Shown here piece by piece: positions 35,593 through 47,868 of a stretch of 64,000 nucleotides of DNA. The stretch is from Xylogone sp. PMI_703 (lineage: Eukaryota > Ascomycota > Leotiomycetes). The stretch is from contig JAJTUQ010000001.1 of NCBI GenBank assembly GCA_021399445.1, positions 4,712,001-4,776,000 on the forward strand. Reading direction: 5' to 3'. The stretch's first letter is position 1; each line of letters starts with the position of its first letter. Under the pieces are notes generated by a model, which ran no database searches, was not told the DNA's origin, and saw only the letters and a list, made by a program, of their open reading frames with translations. A program made the position numbers and the translations under genes.

Positions 35593-36717
35593 GCGTAGCC
35601 TGCGGGACAATTGCTCAATTTTATTTTTCTCCTGTTTAAAAATAACCCAGCTTTTTAGAATGGAGAGGGGGGGATTTGGGATGAATTGGGAATTCTTTAA
35701 TGTTGCATGATTGGGGGGTGGCTATGTATATGAATTACTAGAACGTATTCTTCTAGCATGATAGGTTTCAATTGATGAATATTGTGCTGTATATTTGATT
35801 TGCATTTGCTTTTGACTTGTGCACGTGCGTGTGATGTTTTTGTGGTCTCTCGGGGTAAAGGGGCCCGAGAGCGACATGTGAAGACGCCAGAGCTAATGGA
35901 AATTTGAAGGCTTTCTATTGGTCGTGGATTACTACGCTGTAAACGGTAATGTATCAACAATCCTTTGTCCTATCCACCTGGACCAAAGTATATGCACGTT
36001 GTGAACCGGAGATAGTAGGGTGATGTCTAAAGCAACAAGGCTATATAAGCTACAATCCATCCTTCTAACTCTCCTAGTATCCATGCTTTAGGCCAACTAC
36101 GTCGTAAAACCTGATCTAATACCACCAGAAAAATTAGTCCTAGTAACATTGGTTTTGAGCTTGAATCCAATGTTCATCTCACGCGGTATATCCCCCTTCG
36201 TTACGTACCGGCCATAACAACTCCATTATTCTGTCCATGGGAACGAGTGAAAGCCATTACATTACATTTAGTTTGTTAAGGTACTGTAGTCGTCCAGCAT
36301 TCATTCTCCAATACGGTAACTTAGCTCAAACACCTGTAAGCATGCTCTTTGATGGTCTAGTATTGGCCAGTTTCTGTGTTTCTGAGGAGTAGTTTGAAAT
36401 TCTTGTGAATACCAACTGGTTGAATGTATTTAATATACCTATCCTTTAACAATTTCTAAAATAATTTGCTTGTCTGGATACAGATTCTAGATACCTCCCC
36501 TTTTAGATATCACCATGCCATTTGATATGCTTGATGTAGATTCTAAGATGCTGATGAAGATGGATATTATTGAGTACACTAATATATAATATACACCCAG
36601 AAGAAAAACTATTAACAGCTACTAATACATACCCATAACCCAATTATCCTATGAATCTTGACCAGCAAAATCCACATCATCTATACCATTCCCAATTCCC
36701 TCAGATCTCCCACAACA
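35593..36717. other. Convergent intergenic region
   Basis: AT-rich, no supported gene. Frames around 36650-36950 on the plus strand are shadows of the F-box gene. Confidence 0.5.
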
Positions 36718-38232
36718 CTAATACCACTCATCCCCTTCCTCCCCCTCCCTCACATTCCCCGGATTCATCGACACAATCCTCTGCCCCGGGACCGCAATCC
36801 CCGCCACCGCAGCCTCAAACGTCCCCGACAGTCCCCTCTTTCCCATCACCGCGAAAGAATCAAACTCCCCCTCCTCCCCATTACACGCCCTCCACTCCTT
36901 CGCCAAGGGACTCACTCCATCCCCTAAATCACTCCACCTCGTCACCACAATAGACTGCTTAAACCGATTCATCGGGTCATTCCTATCCTCCGTGCGCTTG
37001 ATCTCGATCATGTACTCCGTCGGACACTCCGGACAGCGACGTATAGGCCTGCACTTGCCGCACAAGCTGACGATCGCGCTACTTCTCGGGAGTGAGGTCT
37101 GGATCGATGGACCTTTCTTCAGCTGCTGCACGATTCCCTGCGGCTGCGCTGGAATGTGGCTCAGGGCACATTTGCATGAGTTCATGAGCTCGCCGTCGCG
37201 CCAGTGCGCGCAGACCGAGAAGTACGGCGCGTAGTTGTCCTGAGGGGAGTACAGCAGGTGGCGCTGGGCGCTAGGCGGGAGGTTTGCTTCTGCGAAGCTG
37301 CTGCTGACTACGCGGAGGAAGACGTGGTTCTTGATGAGGAGATAGCGCGAGGTGTGGCTCCAGTTGGAGTCGCGGGTGGTCCAGCGGCGGGAGAGGGAGG
37401 ATAGGGGGAGCCCGTGGGAGGGGGTGAAGCGTGTGGCGCGGATGGCGAGTTGGATGAAGGGGAAGGGGAGGATGTTGCCTGTTGTGAGACGCATGGAGGG
37501 GGGATCGTGGGGACATTTGTAGACGGGGTCGAGGAGGTGGGTTGCTTTGAGCTGTTCTAAGCCGGGGTTGGTGCGTGGGTGGTAGATTGCGCATTGGAAG
37601 CAGAGGAGGTGGTTTGGGAGAGTGCTGTCTAGGAGGATGAGGAAGTCTAGTTTCTCTTGGCGGTGTTCGGGAAGGGAGAGGGATAGCCATGAGGTTATTC
37701 CTAGCATCTGGTGGAAGGGTTTTGATGAGAATGCTAGACTTGATATCTCGGGGAGGGTGAGGTATGAGGCGATTTCATTCCATATCCGAGGGGGGAGCTT
37801 GGAGATCAATGCGGCTCCATCTCTTGAGTACCGGTTGAGATCTACGTGCTGTTTGAAATCGAAGACGATGTCCTCGGAGTTCTGCGAATCCTGACGGGCT
37901 AGGCTGTGCATCATTGCGGTGCTGTCCCATATCTCCCCAGTTTGCTCATTACGGTGGCCGTCATTGCTCCTTCTTCCCAGCCCGTTCACAAGGTACCCAT
38001 TAGTAGTAGTATGGCCATGCTGGATGAAGTATTTCTCATTCTCCCCGTACGTGCTGGACCCTACGCTCTTTCCGCCGGTTCCGGGACGGCTGCTACTATT
38101 CGGGGGAGGTTCCTGGATTTCGAACCTCGGCAGTGGGCTTTTCTTCTGCAGTCGGTTTCCTGAGTGTGATGGTCTGAAGATAGTGCTCACTCGCTGTCTC
38201 AGGGTTTTCTTTTCCGGGTATGCTTGGTTCAT
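36718..38232 (-). CDS. F-box domain protein
   Basis: Putative substrate adaptor of an SCF ubiquitin ligase. Intronless, 504 residues. An N-terminal basic, Ser-rich stretch is followed by an F-box at about residues 142-178 (LISKLPPRIWNEIASYLTL, then AFSSKPFHQML). C-terminal to it are leucine-rich stretches and several cysteine pairs (CFQCAIYHPR, CGKCRPIRRCPECP) which could bind zinc. No WD40 or LRR repeats are visible. The start at MNQAYPEKKTLRQR is the first ATG of the frame. Confidence 0.82.
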   Translation of the reverse strand: MNQAYPEKKTLRQRVSTIFRPSHSGNRLQKKSPLPRFEIQEPPPNSSSRPGTGGKSVGSSTYGENEKYFIQHGHTTTNGYLVNGLGRRSNDGHRNEQTGEIWDSTAMMHSLARQDSQNSEDIVFDFKQHVDLNRYSRDGAALISKLPPRIWNEIASYLTLPEISSLAFSSKPFHQMLGITSWLSLSLPEHRQEKLDFLILLDSTLPNHLLCFQCAIYHPRTNPGLEQLKATHLLDPVYKCPHDPPSMRLTTGNILPFPFIQLAIRATRFTPSHGLPLSSLSRRWTTRDSNWSHTSRYLLIKNHVFLRVVSSSFAEANLPPSAQRHLLYSPQDNYAPYFSVCAHWRDGELMNSCKCALSHIPAQPQGIVQQLKKGPSIQTSLPRSSAIVSLCGKCRPIRRCPECPTEYMIEIKRTEDRNDPMNRFKQSIVVTRWSDLGDGVSPLAKEWRACNGEEGEFDSFAVMGKRGLSGTFEAAVAGIAVPGQRIVSMNPGNVREGEEGDEWY

Positions 38233-39114
38233 TATTGGTATGTGGGAAAAAAGAAAGTTATGTACTGTTTATGGTATGATTTTCGTGTTTCGGATGAAAG
38301 TTTGTTCGAATAGAAATGTCGGTGACGACATCTTAGTCATCCGGGGTCTAACTTTAAGTGTGACTTAACGTGACTGAAACTGTGCTAATAATAGATTTAG
38401 AGTTTTAGGATGGTAAGGTATTTAGGGAGAAGAAAGTTGGTGTATATATGTTCTAGCATAATGTGCGTTGCGATATGTCTAGCTGACTGTTTGTCGTTGA
38501 ATCAGGGATGAACGCTGCTTCATCCTGACCAATAGTGGGATAAGTACGACGCTCTATATCCGTAAATTCTGCTAAATAATTGATCATCTAGTATTAGCAA
38601 AATCCGGACCTTGTCTAGAATTTAATGTGAAACTGTATGACATAGCCACGTAATATGGTCACACAACTCAGTAGGAATACATCTCTGAATAACACAGTGT
38701 GTAGCTATGTGTCCTGCTATAGAATACATAGGTGAATCTTTGGAACTGTTGAAGTTTCTTTTCATTATAAAACTAGAAACATAGTTTATCTACCCGTCTA
38801 GCTCTCAAGGTCGCATGACGAGATGATATTCTCTAGCACACCGTGCTTCTATCCATTAATTCTATATATGCACATGCTCTAATTTAACTTAGCATTTGAT
38901 TTGGAGTATAAGGCTTATGATGAAGAAAGAAACGGTTATACATAATTTTGTACAAGAAACTTATTCCACAAATATCTTCCAATACTAGAATAAGTTTCAC
39001 CAAATCAAAACAACATAGGGTATTAAGCCGCCGTAAAATCTCATATAAACATGGAAGCTCAATAATCAAAGCTTCCCACACGTCTGGATTGATTTTCAAA
39101 TCTTCGCCAATGCT
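38233..39114. other. Intergenic, no gene recognised
   Basis: AT-rich; no coding signal or repeat recognised. Confidence 0.5.
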
Positions 39115-39924
39115 CTATGGCAACTCCGCAACGTGGCCGGTTTCTCTCTGGTCCAACAACTCGTATCTCACCGGCTCGCCACTCACTTCCTGTACATCGG
39201 GGGTCCTAGAACTGGCATCTTTCTCAATAACTTTTCCAGTGTCGACTTCAGCAGGACTCGCTTTTTGAGTCTTGCTTCGTTTGCGGTAGAAGAACCATAT
39301 CGCAGCAAAAATAAGAGCAATGCCGGCAACTCCACCGACTACTCCTCCTGCTATTGCTCCTGCATTGGAGTGGCTACCGCTTGGTTGAGGAGCAATGCTT
39401 GGCGTAGAGGTAGGTGTTGTGGACTTAGTTGACGGCGCGGTCTTTGTCATAGTCTTACTTTTCGATGTTGATGTGCCAGGCACTACAATGAAATGATGTC
39501 AGGTTAGCTTCCTACTCGACGTATTATATGCCACTACTTGCGGCATATTTCTACTCGTGGTCTTACTTTCTCCAGCTGAAATTACAGGGAGCAGTTCTGC
39601 CCCCTTTGGTGGCTTTCCCGGATTCGCACAGCCATCACTGCCAGTTAGAGATGCAGCATATCCAATTGTGCCTGGCTCGCAGCAGAAAAACCCGTCGTTG
39701 TCATATAATGTCCATGTTCTGTTGGCGCAATGGGGATTCTGCACAAGATTCGTCGTGCAATTTTTCGGTGAAGGACAACAAGCGACATTGTATTGATGGG
39801 GACAGTATGCTCCATGTGGACAACATGCCCGGAAAGGGGCGACCGTAACACCGCAATCGACTTCACTATTCAAACATGATCCATTCCTGCGGATTGCAAA
39901 CCCAGTATCTGATACCAGAGCCAT
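39115..39924 (-). CDS. Cysteine-rich single-pass membrane protein
   Basis: Likely cell-surface protein; family not recognised. Exons 39924-39567 and 39482-39115, joined across an 84-nt intron, give 241 residues. The N-terminal part has 14 or more cysteines (for example CCPHGAYCPHQYNVACCPS, FFCCEPGTIGY), then a Ser/Thr-rich stalk, a membrane helix (GGVAGIALIFAAIWFFY) with RKRS stop-transfer, and a short acidic cytosolic tail. This resembles fungal wall-sensor-like architecture, but no WSC domain pattern could be verified. No signal peptide is visible; the Cys-rich domain begins within 20 residues of this ATG, so an upstream exon may be missing from the model. Confidence 0.68.
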
Positions 39925-40697
39925 ATCTTAGTGTTGAATCGAAGTAGTAAAACAATTCAACGTCTAGCGGTCGGTCGGAATCACACCATGAAGGGTTCAA
40001 GCGGGGAAGAACACCTATATGTCCCATTCTTGTATAGCCAAGAGTATTTTAAATTACCAGAGCTGGACTTGGTTTATTTACGTACAATTGTGGCGCGACA
40101 TCTGCTATGAAACAGCTTTAGTTACAGATCAGGCAAGAGATGAACCGAGAAGTCATTCCAAGACGGAAACGATGTTGCTCATTGGCCGAAATGCTTCCGT
40201 AGACCGCATTCCTTGAATAATGGGGTATGCAACACGAGACTGTTAGTGGTGTATGATAACTAGCAGCTGTTTATCTAGCCACCCCCTACACTGCGGCTGT
40301 CGCATTAAAGCCACAATTTGACAAGTCAAAAAGGAGGCTTGAAAACTCAGCCACTAATGATCTCATCTAGCATCAGTTGCTAGAACTAGACAGCAGCAAA
40401 GGTTCTGCCTAGTGCCCTTACATTTCATTCTTATTACGGTTCAGTCTTCCGATATTCCCAGGTCTTTCCTCCTTCTTTCACAACGCTAGAAGGGCTCGTT
40501 ACTAAAGAACTACCACCGAATATCTGAAGTGTGCCTCCGGAAGTTGAATGTATGACACTCTTGCTAGGTTATCTCAAGTGACATTTAAAAATATATTTCC
40601 TTAACAAAACTGACAACAAAAATCTGCAATCTGAACATCTGCTAATGTAGCTAAGCTACCTGTGTGTTTGCTCCCAAGGTGTAAGACCTGAAGTACT
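39925..40697. other. Intergenic, no gene recognised
   Basis: No supported gene. No hydrophobic leader exon for the upstream membrane protein could be found here by eye. Confidence 0.45.
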
Positions 40698-43401
40698 TCA
40701 TGGTTGTGCTTCGTCTAAATACTCTTCCAAAGTCCCCAAGATGGTATTCAGAGAATTCAGGTCTTTCAGATCCTGTTCGCGCTTTTGAGCGTCGGCCTCC
40801 TTCACCCCAGCAATATCTTTGATTAACTTTTCATCTTCCCCCATGATAAGTTGCTGGCTGAAAACAGCATCTGGAAGTTTATCCAAGATGCCACTTTCAA
40901 CCACAAGAGAGTTGACATAGCCCACGAACGACACCATACTCATCTAGGGATTTGATCATGGTTAGCTATAACTGTACCTATTATTACTAGCTGGCATCTC
41001 TCTCTTATATGCACTGGCCAATTCGAAGTTAGAGGTGGAAAGAAATTGAAAGACTCACTTCATAATATGTCTCCACCTGCTCAATAACCTGTGCTGCTGC
41101 GATGTTTTGGATTTCTTGGGGATACAAGTCAAATACCGCCCTTCGAACAGCTCTTCCATCCTTTTCATCACCAGTTTCCTTGTTTTTGCTACTCGTGCCC
41201 TTCCCTCTTACGGTCTTGCCTTCGCCACCACTCTTGTTACCGGTGACGTTCGTCTTGATGCCGGTAGTATTATTGCTTTCAACATTACTTTTGTTTCCAG
41301 CAGTTGCACCGTCCATAGACTGAAACACTTGGGTAGCAGCTTCAGTAAGGTCCCGAGGGATAGCTAAAGAGGATGAAGAGATCGCCTGAATTATGAGATT
41401 ACAGATCTTGCGACTGAGTACACCTCCGATAGGGCTGCTAGCCATTAAGGGATTGAGTTGGGAAATCAATAGTCCACTGAAGACATTCTGAATAATTTCT
41501 GCGAGCTCACTGCCTTGCTCTGGCTCGATGCTATTGGGTACAGAGCTGAATTGCTGCCCGGTAAACCCCCTAGCCTGCCCCTTTACAGCAACGATATCAA
41601 CGAAGCCATCATAAAAGCCCGTCTTTCCGCGGCCATGGCAGTTTAGGAGGTTATTCAGCGTAAGATGGGCTTGCCTCTGCAACTTATCGAGACGAGGAGC
41701 AATAAGATGCTTTCGCAAAGCCTGCAGCACATCTTCGTCAGCGCAAGCGGCAGCCATTGCCTTGTTTACAAACGTCTCTGTTGCATTCCAGATGGCCTTG
41801 AGGTGATTTGTTGCTATAACGCGCCATCGCCTGGACTGGTATTCAAAGAGACCGAAGTATGTGGCCTCACTAGCCTCCCCTTTAGGTTCTCTTGCCCGCC
41901 AGCGCTCCATTTCCTTGGCTATATCACGTTCAAACTCCTCTCTACTAGTGGACTCTGACTTGCTGTACGTGTAGTGTTTCCTTATAACATGTTCTGAGAG
42001 AAATGTCTCGCTGAAGTCGCTTTGATCGTCAGCTTCATACGGTGTAATGCTACCATCATATATGACTTTCGTTTTGCCGAATCGACGGAGTGCTGTGGCA
42101 AAAGCTTTATTTAGGGCTCGAACGTTGGCACGGAGTCTAGTATCCTGGCTCTCAAGGCTATTGTCACCAAATAGGGGAAAGAAAACTTTACAATTCGGAC
42201 AAGTCTCATCAAAGCTGTGTGGTTTGTTGCATGGTTTATCTTCATAGGCTCCTCGGACAGCTTCTTGCGTAAGTCTCTCGAACGTCTTCGCAATATCACC
42301 TAGGTACAGTCGACGATTGAAGTCAGTGGCTCGTGATTGACTAGCCCTGAGGCGAGACTCAATTATCTCAATTTTGTTTTTGACTTCAGAAATAATGCTT
42401 GGGAGTTCCGCTTTGGTCCGAGTCCAGAGCATATCTCTGAGAGTTACTCGTAGTGCTGCAATGCCTTTCTGCTTTTCTGGTACCAGCTTCCATTTGGAAT
42501 TAGTGCTGAAGAAAGCGCTTTCCTTTTCGTCCCTAGTATCAAGAGATCTAGGTTGTGCCCTCTCGGTAATAGATAAGTTTCGGAGTGCAAGCCATCCTCC
42601 TTTGGGCTGTATCTTATCAAGCCGGCCATTGAGAAGCTTGAATATTTCCTCGGAGATCTCTTGGGTGTCTGGGTGTGTGATGATACCAACCACCCGGTCC
42701 CTCAATTCGAAGTCGTGTTTCATAATATCTTGAATAGTTTGTGGTGCTAAATTATTGCTGTACGAGGTCCCGGCACTGACAACAAGCATGACTACGCTTC
42801 TTTTCAATTTAATGTGCTTTTGAACCATCTGCGCCACTTTCCGTTTGCTCTCTTCCCCCTGTTCAACGCTTTCTGCTGCGAACAAACCCGGGAGGTCAAC
42901 CAAGCTAAGAACGGGTAGGCCTGGTCCGTATTTCCTGATAACGAGCACTTCGTCGTTGAATTCCTTGGAATTTTGACCACCTGAAGGGGAAGGGTTGCCA
43001 TTCATGCTGTCGGTAATGCCCGAATATACTCCGATTATATCACTGGCTTTCTTCACTATCATGCCCAAGTCTTTCTCTGAGATTGACTCGATGCGAGACT
43101 TGAGTGTGGCACTCTCTTCGATGGATCTCAGCTCACTGGTTTCGATAGAAACGAGACATCTCTCCTCAGTGTCTCGACGAAGGATGAGCTTTATCGGGAA
43201 TCTAGTGCAGAGTCCCTCATGTATAGGGAATGAAGAACGGACCAATGCCTCCAATACAGAACTTTTGCCGCAACTTTGGCCACCAACGACAATCAACTCA
43301 GGGGGCTGAATTCTACCCTCGACCTTGAGGCTTCTTAGTTGGTCCAGTGAGTCAAATAGTTTGACCTGACTGGGGTGTAGGATGTCTCGAACTTCAGCCA
43401 T
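40698..43401 (-). CDS. Dynamin-family GTPase
   Basis: Large membrane-remodelling GTPase related to Mx/Vps1-type fungal dynamins. Exons 43401-41059 and 40943-40698 give 862 residues. The GTPase domain has G1 GGQSCGKSS (40-48), the DLPG box (169-172) and a G4-like THPD. A middle/stalk region follows, with Cys pairs (CPNCKVFF). The second exon carries the GTPase effector domain (helix GYVNSLVVESGILDKL and a Glu/Lys-rich end). A variable, Asn/Gly/Lys-rich insert sits before the GED. The 115-nt intron is GT-AG. Divergent from the Clr5-domain gene; the intervening 1 kb holds 62-bp repeats. Specific organelle not inferable. Confidence 0.9.
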
Positions 43402-44410
43402 GTCGAGTTTGATCTACTAGTAGTAACAAATATGATATCTTGAATTAAAATATGATGAGAGTGTGAATTGTAGTATATGATCTTGGAATTTTGTTGAGGT
43501 CTTCCTCTGGGAGAGCACAATTATTTATATTTCTACAGATACGAAAGTGGATATGATATCAAACCAAGCAACAGCCACGAAAAGATCTGCTCCTAATTGA
43601 AATTCATGAAGAGAGAATTATTTTGCACAGTACAGCTACAGTGGGTGCCACACCTACGAATTACAGCTTACAGCAACAGCGCAGGACATCAGTTTGGCGA
43701 ATCCGCAATGTTCCCAACTAGTGAATATCGAGGCTCATTGTTCAATAATTCCAGATTGAACAAACCGTATGACATGAAGTCTGAAGTCGGTATCCCTAAA
43801 TGGCGGGGCGTAAGGTGGGGCGTAATGCAGGAAGTGAAAGGAGGTTTAGCATCGAGCGAATCATCACCAGCCAGGGTAAGTTAACTAATGCATGGGTGAA
43901 AGGAGGTTTAGCATCGGGCGAATCGTTATTGCTTGATAGAAGTCGAATAATGCACCAGTGAAAGGAGGTTTAGCATCGATGAATTCTGACTGGCTTTGCC
44001 GTTTAGCTGCGAAAATCCTATCGCGTCAGAGGCCGTTGTAACAAATGCATTCCAATTCATCTTTGCTCCACCATGCCACGCGCCCTTACACCACGTCTAT
44101 CCAGTATTACGCTGTTTTCCATCGTCAATACTGCACCATTCGTTGCGTGCCATTTTACTGAATAGCCTGCATCTCTGCCCGATGAAACTTGCTTCCATTG
44201 TCATCCTCGAGCGTCCGTCAGAGCTATCCCATCTTAGTTTCAATCACGGCTCCCACTTTATCACTCACATCATATCGAATCTTCTACGGTTAATAGGCTA
44301 GATTCTAAAATTCTCGATTATCAAGGAGAGTTACATGCTTGCTTGTCTCACGGGCCCGTTGAATCTCGCACCGCCGACCCTGACCTTTGGTCCTTCAGCC
44401 TAGCTCTAAT
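43402..44410. promoter_or_regulatory. Divergent region between dynamin and Clr5-domain genes
   Basis: About 1 kb upstream of both start codons. It contains three direct copies of a 62-bp unit, annotated separately; otherwise no feature. The plus-strand ORF at 43597-43884 is not supported. Confidence 0.5.
43834..43978. repeat. Three 62-bp-spaced direct repeats
   Basis: A core gtgaaaggaggtttagcat begins at 43834, 43896 and 43958, exactly 62 bp apart each time. The core is perfect in all three; the spacer parts are only partly conserved (gcgaatc after, aatgca before). This looks like a tandem array whose centres have diverged while one core is preserved. Confidence 0.75.
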
Positions 44411-46883
44411 ATGGATAACCTTTACTGGACCGACTGGCAACCTGATACTGACCAAACTCCTAACCCGAATGACGTTCTTGACACCGCGGGGTACAATGGC
44501 TCTATCTGTAATACTTACCCAGATATGACAAATGGCCTCTTCAGCGGTGAAATCTTCTTTCCAGACTTTGGTCCGGAGACAGTCCATAACTTCATCCAAT
44601 ATAGTTCCGGCAGCCTAGAGCCTAGTTCTCAACTTCAGGATGCTTCTGTTTATCCCGTTCACCTAAATGAGATAAACACCGTTATTGACCAACACAACCC
44701 CTGTGGATTTCCAAATAGAGAAAGGCTAGACGTGCTTCCATCCGGTAATGAACTAAATTGTATGGCTAGCCAAGCTATTTTTGGCATACCACAACTTCCT
44801 GATTTCAGCAATGCTGGCATATTTAGCAATGCCTTCCAGCAGTTCAGCGCCAGTGAAGATTTAATGCCAAACCAGTTCAATCATTTTGACAGTCAAAATG
44901 GACTCTGGGATATGGTCAATGGTGGTTTCCCACAAGAGATGCAGAATGCGTATCCATTCAATGAGAATGATATCCTGGCTGCTCCTATCTACGACCATGA
45001 TTTGATTCCAGTATTTGATCTAAACCCTTCTGTTGCTGTTATTCAACAAGAGAATACTAGTGGAATTCTAATCTCGAGCAATTCCGACGAAAGCGTTGAG
45101 AACTTCAGTCGTATAGAATCGGGTCAATCTCGAATTCAAGACCACATTTTGCTCCACCCTTATCGAATACAGAAAAAAAGGAAGGCATCCATTCGAAAAA
45201 AGAACCGGACTCCACCCACAAAATGGGAATACATACGGGACTGGCACTTACATAGACTGTTCATCGAGGAAGCTCACACATTGGATGAGTTGGTATTCGA
45301 AATGTCGGTAATTCACGACTTCACCGCTGGGTAAGTCTATTTATAATGTGCTATTTTATTACTACTTTAGCTAACTTGAAGAAAGAAAGACAACATATGA
45401 GAAGAAATTTGCCCAGTGGCCGGAGTTTAAGAAAAATATGACACAGGGGAGCGAACATCAAGTCCCCTCTAATGAAGGTAGCTGTAAAAAGGCCGATCGC
45501 CGAAGGCCTGGCCAATCTTTGCCCGACAGAAAGTCCAATGCTAGAGGTTTGAGGTCTATATTTGTGAAGAAGGTTGTGAGCCAGGAAGAGGAACTACCTC
45601 TAGTACGAGCTATTACTTATACGGTATACATTGATCAAGAGAGAATGTTCCATGCAATTGATGGGTTAGTCAAGGGTTTCTTCGGGGCTGGAAGCAACAG
45701 TTGGACTGCCAACAATATGACATTCGATGCACCGATGGCAGTTGCAAATAACTCCAAAGTATGGCGACATCTCTCAAGTCAGTGCCAAAGCATTGCGACT
45801 CTTGTGCAGGCAAAATTGTTCGACCAGGTCAATTTCTTGCTTAAAAAAATCAATGTCAAACTCGGTAGACTGGAAACTACGGCAAATTTAAGTGATCCCA
45901 ATATTCTCATATATTTCTGGCAAATTTGCCATATTCTCTCAAACATCCGTTATCATACTAGGATGCGAGTTGAGAGGTATGCTTATCTGAATGGATTCCT
46001 ACAACGTCTAAAGCGCATATTCAGCAGACTTGGGAACAAACACAGCTTAGTAGTGTTTTTGGACTCATTATACCAAGTCTTGGTCTCCAAGCCTGACGAC
46101 TTCATAACAACACTGAGATTGGGGTACTGGAAGACTATCCATATTTTGGGGGATGTAATAGGAGGAGCACATGCCATTGTGCTAAGGATGGGAATACATT
46201 GCACCAAAAACTGGAGGAGCAAATTTGGGGTACATGAGGAGCAGCTCAATTCACAATACAAGAATCTTCCTAGTCTTACTGAAAACCTCGGCGGCACCCG
46301 GTCAGAGATTGAGAAGAACATTTCCCTTTGGTATGACTACATTTACGGGATGTCTGAACGCAAGCATAACTCCGAGGCTATTATGAACATAGCAGCCCAG
46401 CTCCGAGATGTCACATCAGGTATTTGCCGGAAACGGGCAACCTTGAAAAGGCTGTATTATAATACCATCACTCAAGCGTTTGTATTTTCAACAGAGCTAC
46501 TCTCAGTTCACTACCTGGACGTACGCGTTGATGAGAAATCGACACAGGATCTCGACCTAAGTGTTCAATATATGAGTGAAGCAGTTGAAATACTACGACA
46601 AGGAGATAGGGAATGTCTAATTCAGGCTATGTCTTTTTCTAGGCGCATAGCATTATGGTTTAAAACTTTTAAAAGACCCCAAGAGGCCGACAGCGAAAAT
46701 AGGAGAGGCAAAGAAATAGTATCTAAGATCGAGAAGGAGCCAGTTGAGATCCTCGTTATTGACAGGAATACTCGTGGTGATGCCAACACCAAGGAGGGAA
46801 CTAGCCACAACAATCGTTTACGTCGCAAGCGTATGAAGCTAAGGGACAGCTTTTTGTGTTCTCTCTCTGCTAATATTGCATAA
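44411..46883 (+). CDS. Clr5-domain-containing protein
   Basis: Fungal protein with a Clr5 domain; the domain is found in proteins linked to silencing in fission yeast and widespread in filamentous fungi, but function here is unknown. Exons 44411-45330 and 45386-46883 give 805 residues. The N-terminal about 260 residues are acidic and Asn/Gln-rich. A basic patch (KKRKASIRKKNR) precedes the Clr5 domain (PTKWEYIRDWHLHRLFIEE, TLDELVFEMSVIHDF, then across the intron YEKKFAQWPEFKKNM). The long C-terminus is mostly helical without known motif. Intron acceptor was chosen at GAAAG, then AAAGACAAC, so the frame continues GKTTYEKK. Probably nuclear. Confidence 0.8.
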
Positions 46884-47149
46884 TCAAGCAGTATTTAGTG
46901 AATGTGGGTGTGAGTTTTCTGTCTGTTGCACTTAGGAACTACATGTCATTTTTAAAAATACAACGTTAATGTATAAAAGGAGAATCAAAACTTTTGAAAA
47001 GAAAGATCATGTTCAAGTATTATGAAAGGGCAGTGACGGTTGTGATCCACTAAATTTGTTACCGAGGCTTACAATTATAATTGATTCTATATACACGGTG
47101 GGAGGTATAACCGTATTGAACCGTATATGCCATCTGCAGCCGTTCTGGA

Positions 47150-47565
47150 AACTCCAGATCATAGAGACTGACAATCATGACAGGTTTAGAATTTCAACAA
47201 TGTATATAGTACGGACAGAACAACTGGAGGAGTTGCACCGCGATGTTGCCCCTGGCTGTTGCAACCGTCTGCGTGCCAGCCCTGGAAACGGGCAGTTTTA
47301 TAACTGCTGGCAATCTGAGCGACTTTCCCCAAGCTAATAACCCGACCGGGAATCAAGTCAAGAGGATGTAGTCATCGTGAGACCCAGGATTGTATCATGG
47401 ATGGGGCAATTAGAGCCTGAAGAGTTACAAGCTGCGAGTCGGATGTGACGCTTCGGTTTGGCACGCGAGACTATGAAGAAATGGAGATATCAAACCGTGT
47501 TGTTTTTTCCGATTTGGTTATTGTGAGCTTCAGGAATCAGTCCCTATTACTGACCAATTGTGCGC
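47150..47565 (+). pseudogene. Decayed duplicate of exon 1 of the C2H2 gene at 49299
   Basis: Several segments align in order with 49449-49840. QLEEL is kept; gaagaaatggagatatcaaa matches gaagagatgcagagatcaga, followed by a shared ttccgatttggtt / ccctgatttggtt; and aggaatcagtcc matches aggaatctgactcc. Spacing is conserved (about 390 bp in each). The copy has stops and frameshifts, lacks the N-terminus and the zinc-finger exon, and differs largely by G-to-A and C-to-T changes, as expected for repeat-induced point mutation. Confidence 0.7.
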
Positions 47566-47592
47566 CATTCTTTATCCTATAAAAATGCGGGT

Positions 47593-47669
47593 GCAGAGTG
47601 GGTGCGGAGTGAGTGCGAAGTGAGTGCGAAGTGAGTGCGAAGTGAGTGCGAAGTGAGTGCAAAGTGAGT
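47593..47669. repeat. 11-bp minisatellite (about seven units)
   Basis: Unit gcgaagtgagt, with four exact copies in the middle and changed copies at both ends (gcagagtgggt, gcggagtgagt, gcaaagtgagt). It lies directly between the pseudogene and the foldback element. Confidence 0.9.
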
Positions 47670-47712
47670 GCCTAATACCAACAATTACCTGATCTGTCGG
47701 CTTAAGGCATTA

Positions 47713-47868
47713 AGGCCTTGCGAAGCTCAGGCCCTGAAAGGCTTCGGTTACAGGGCCTTGGGCCTACTGTATGGGCTATACCGTATCGCCAACTCCCTAC
47801 GGTTTGGCTCTTTTTAGCATGCTTACAGGCTGAGGGCCCTGTAACCGAGGCCCTGAGCCTGTAGGGCC
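47713..47868. mobile_element. Foldback (MITE-like) element, copy A
   Basis: About 155 bp with imperfect inverted arms. The left arm contains ggcttcggttacagggcc; the right arm contains ggccctgtaaccgaggcc, its near-exact reverse complement. A central core, atgggctataccgtatc, recurs in two more places in this window. No protein is encoded, so any movement would depend on a transposase elsewhere. Target-site duplications could not be identified with certainty. Confidence 0.65.

Noticed and set aside
43834..43978. CRISPR-like array
   Set aside because: Only three copies with related, not unique, spacers in a fungal genome; it is a diverged tandem repeat.
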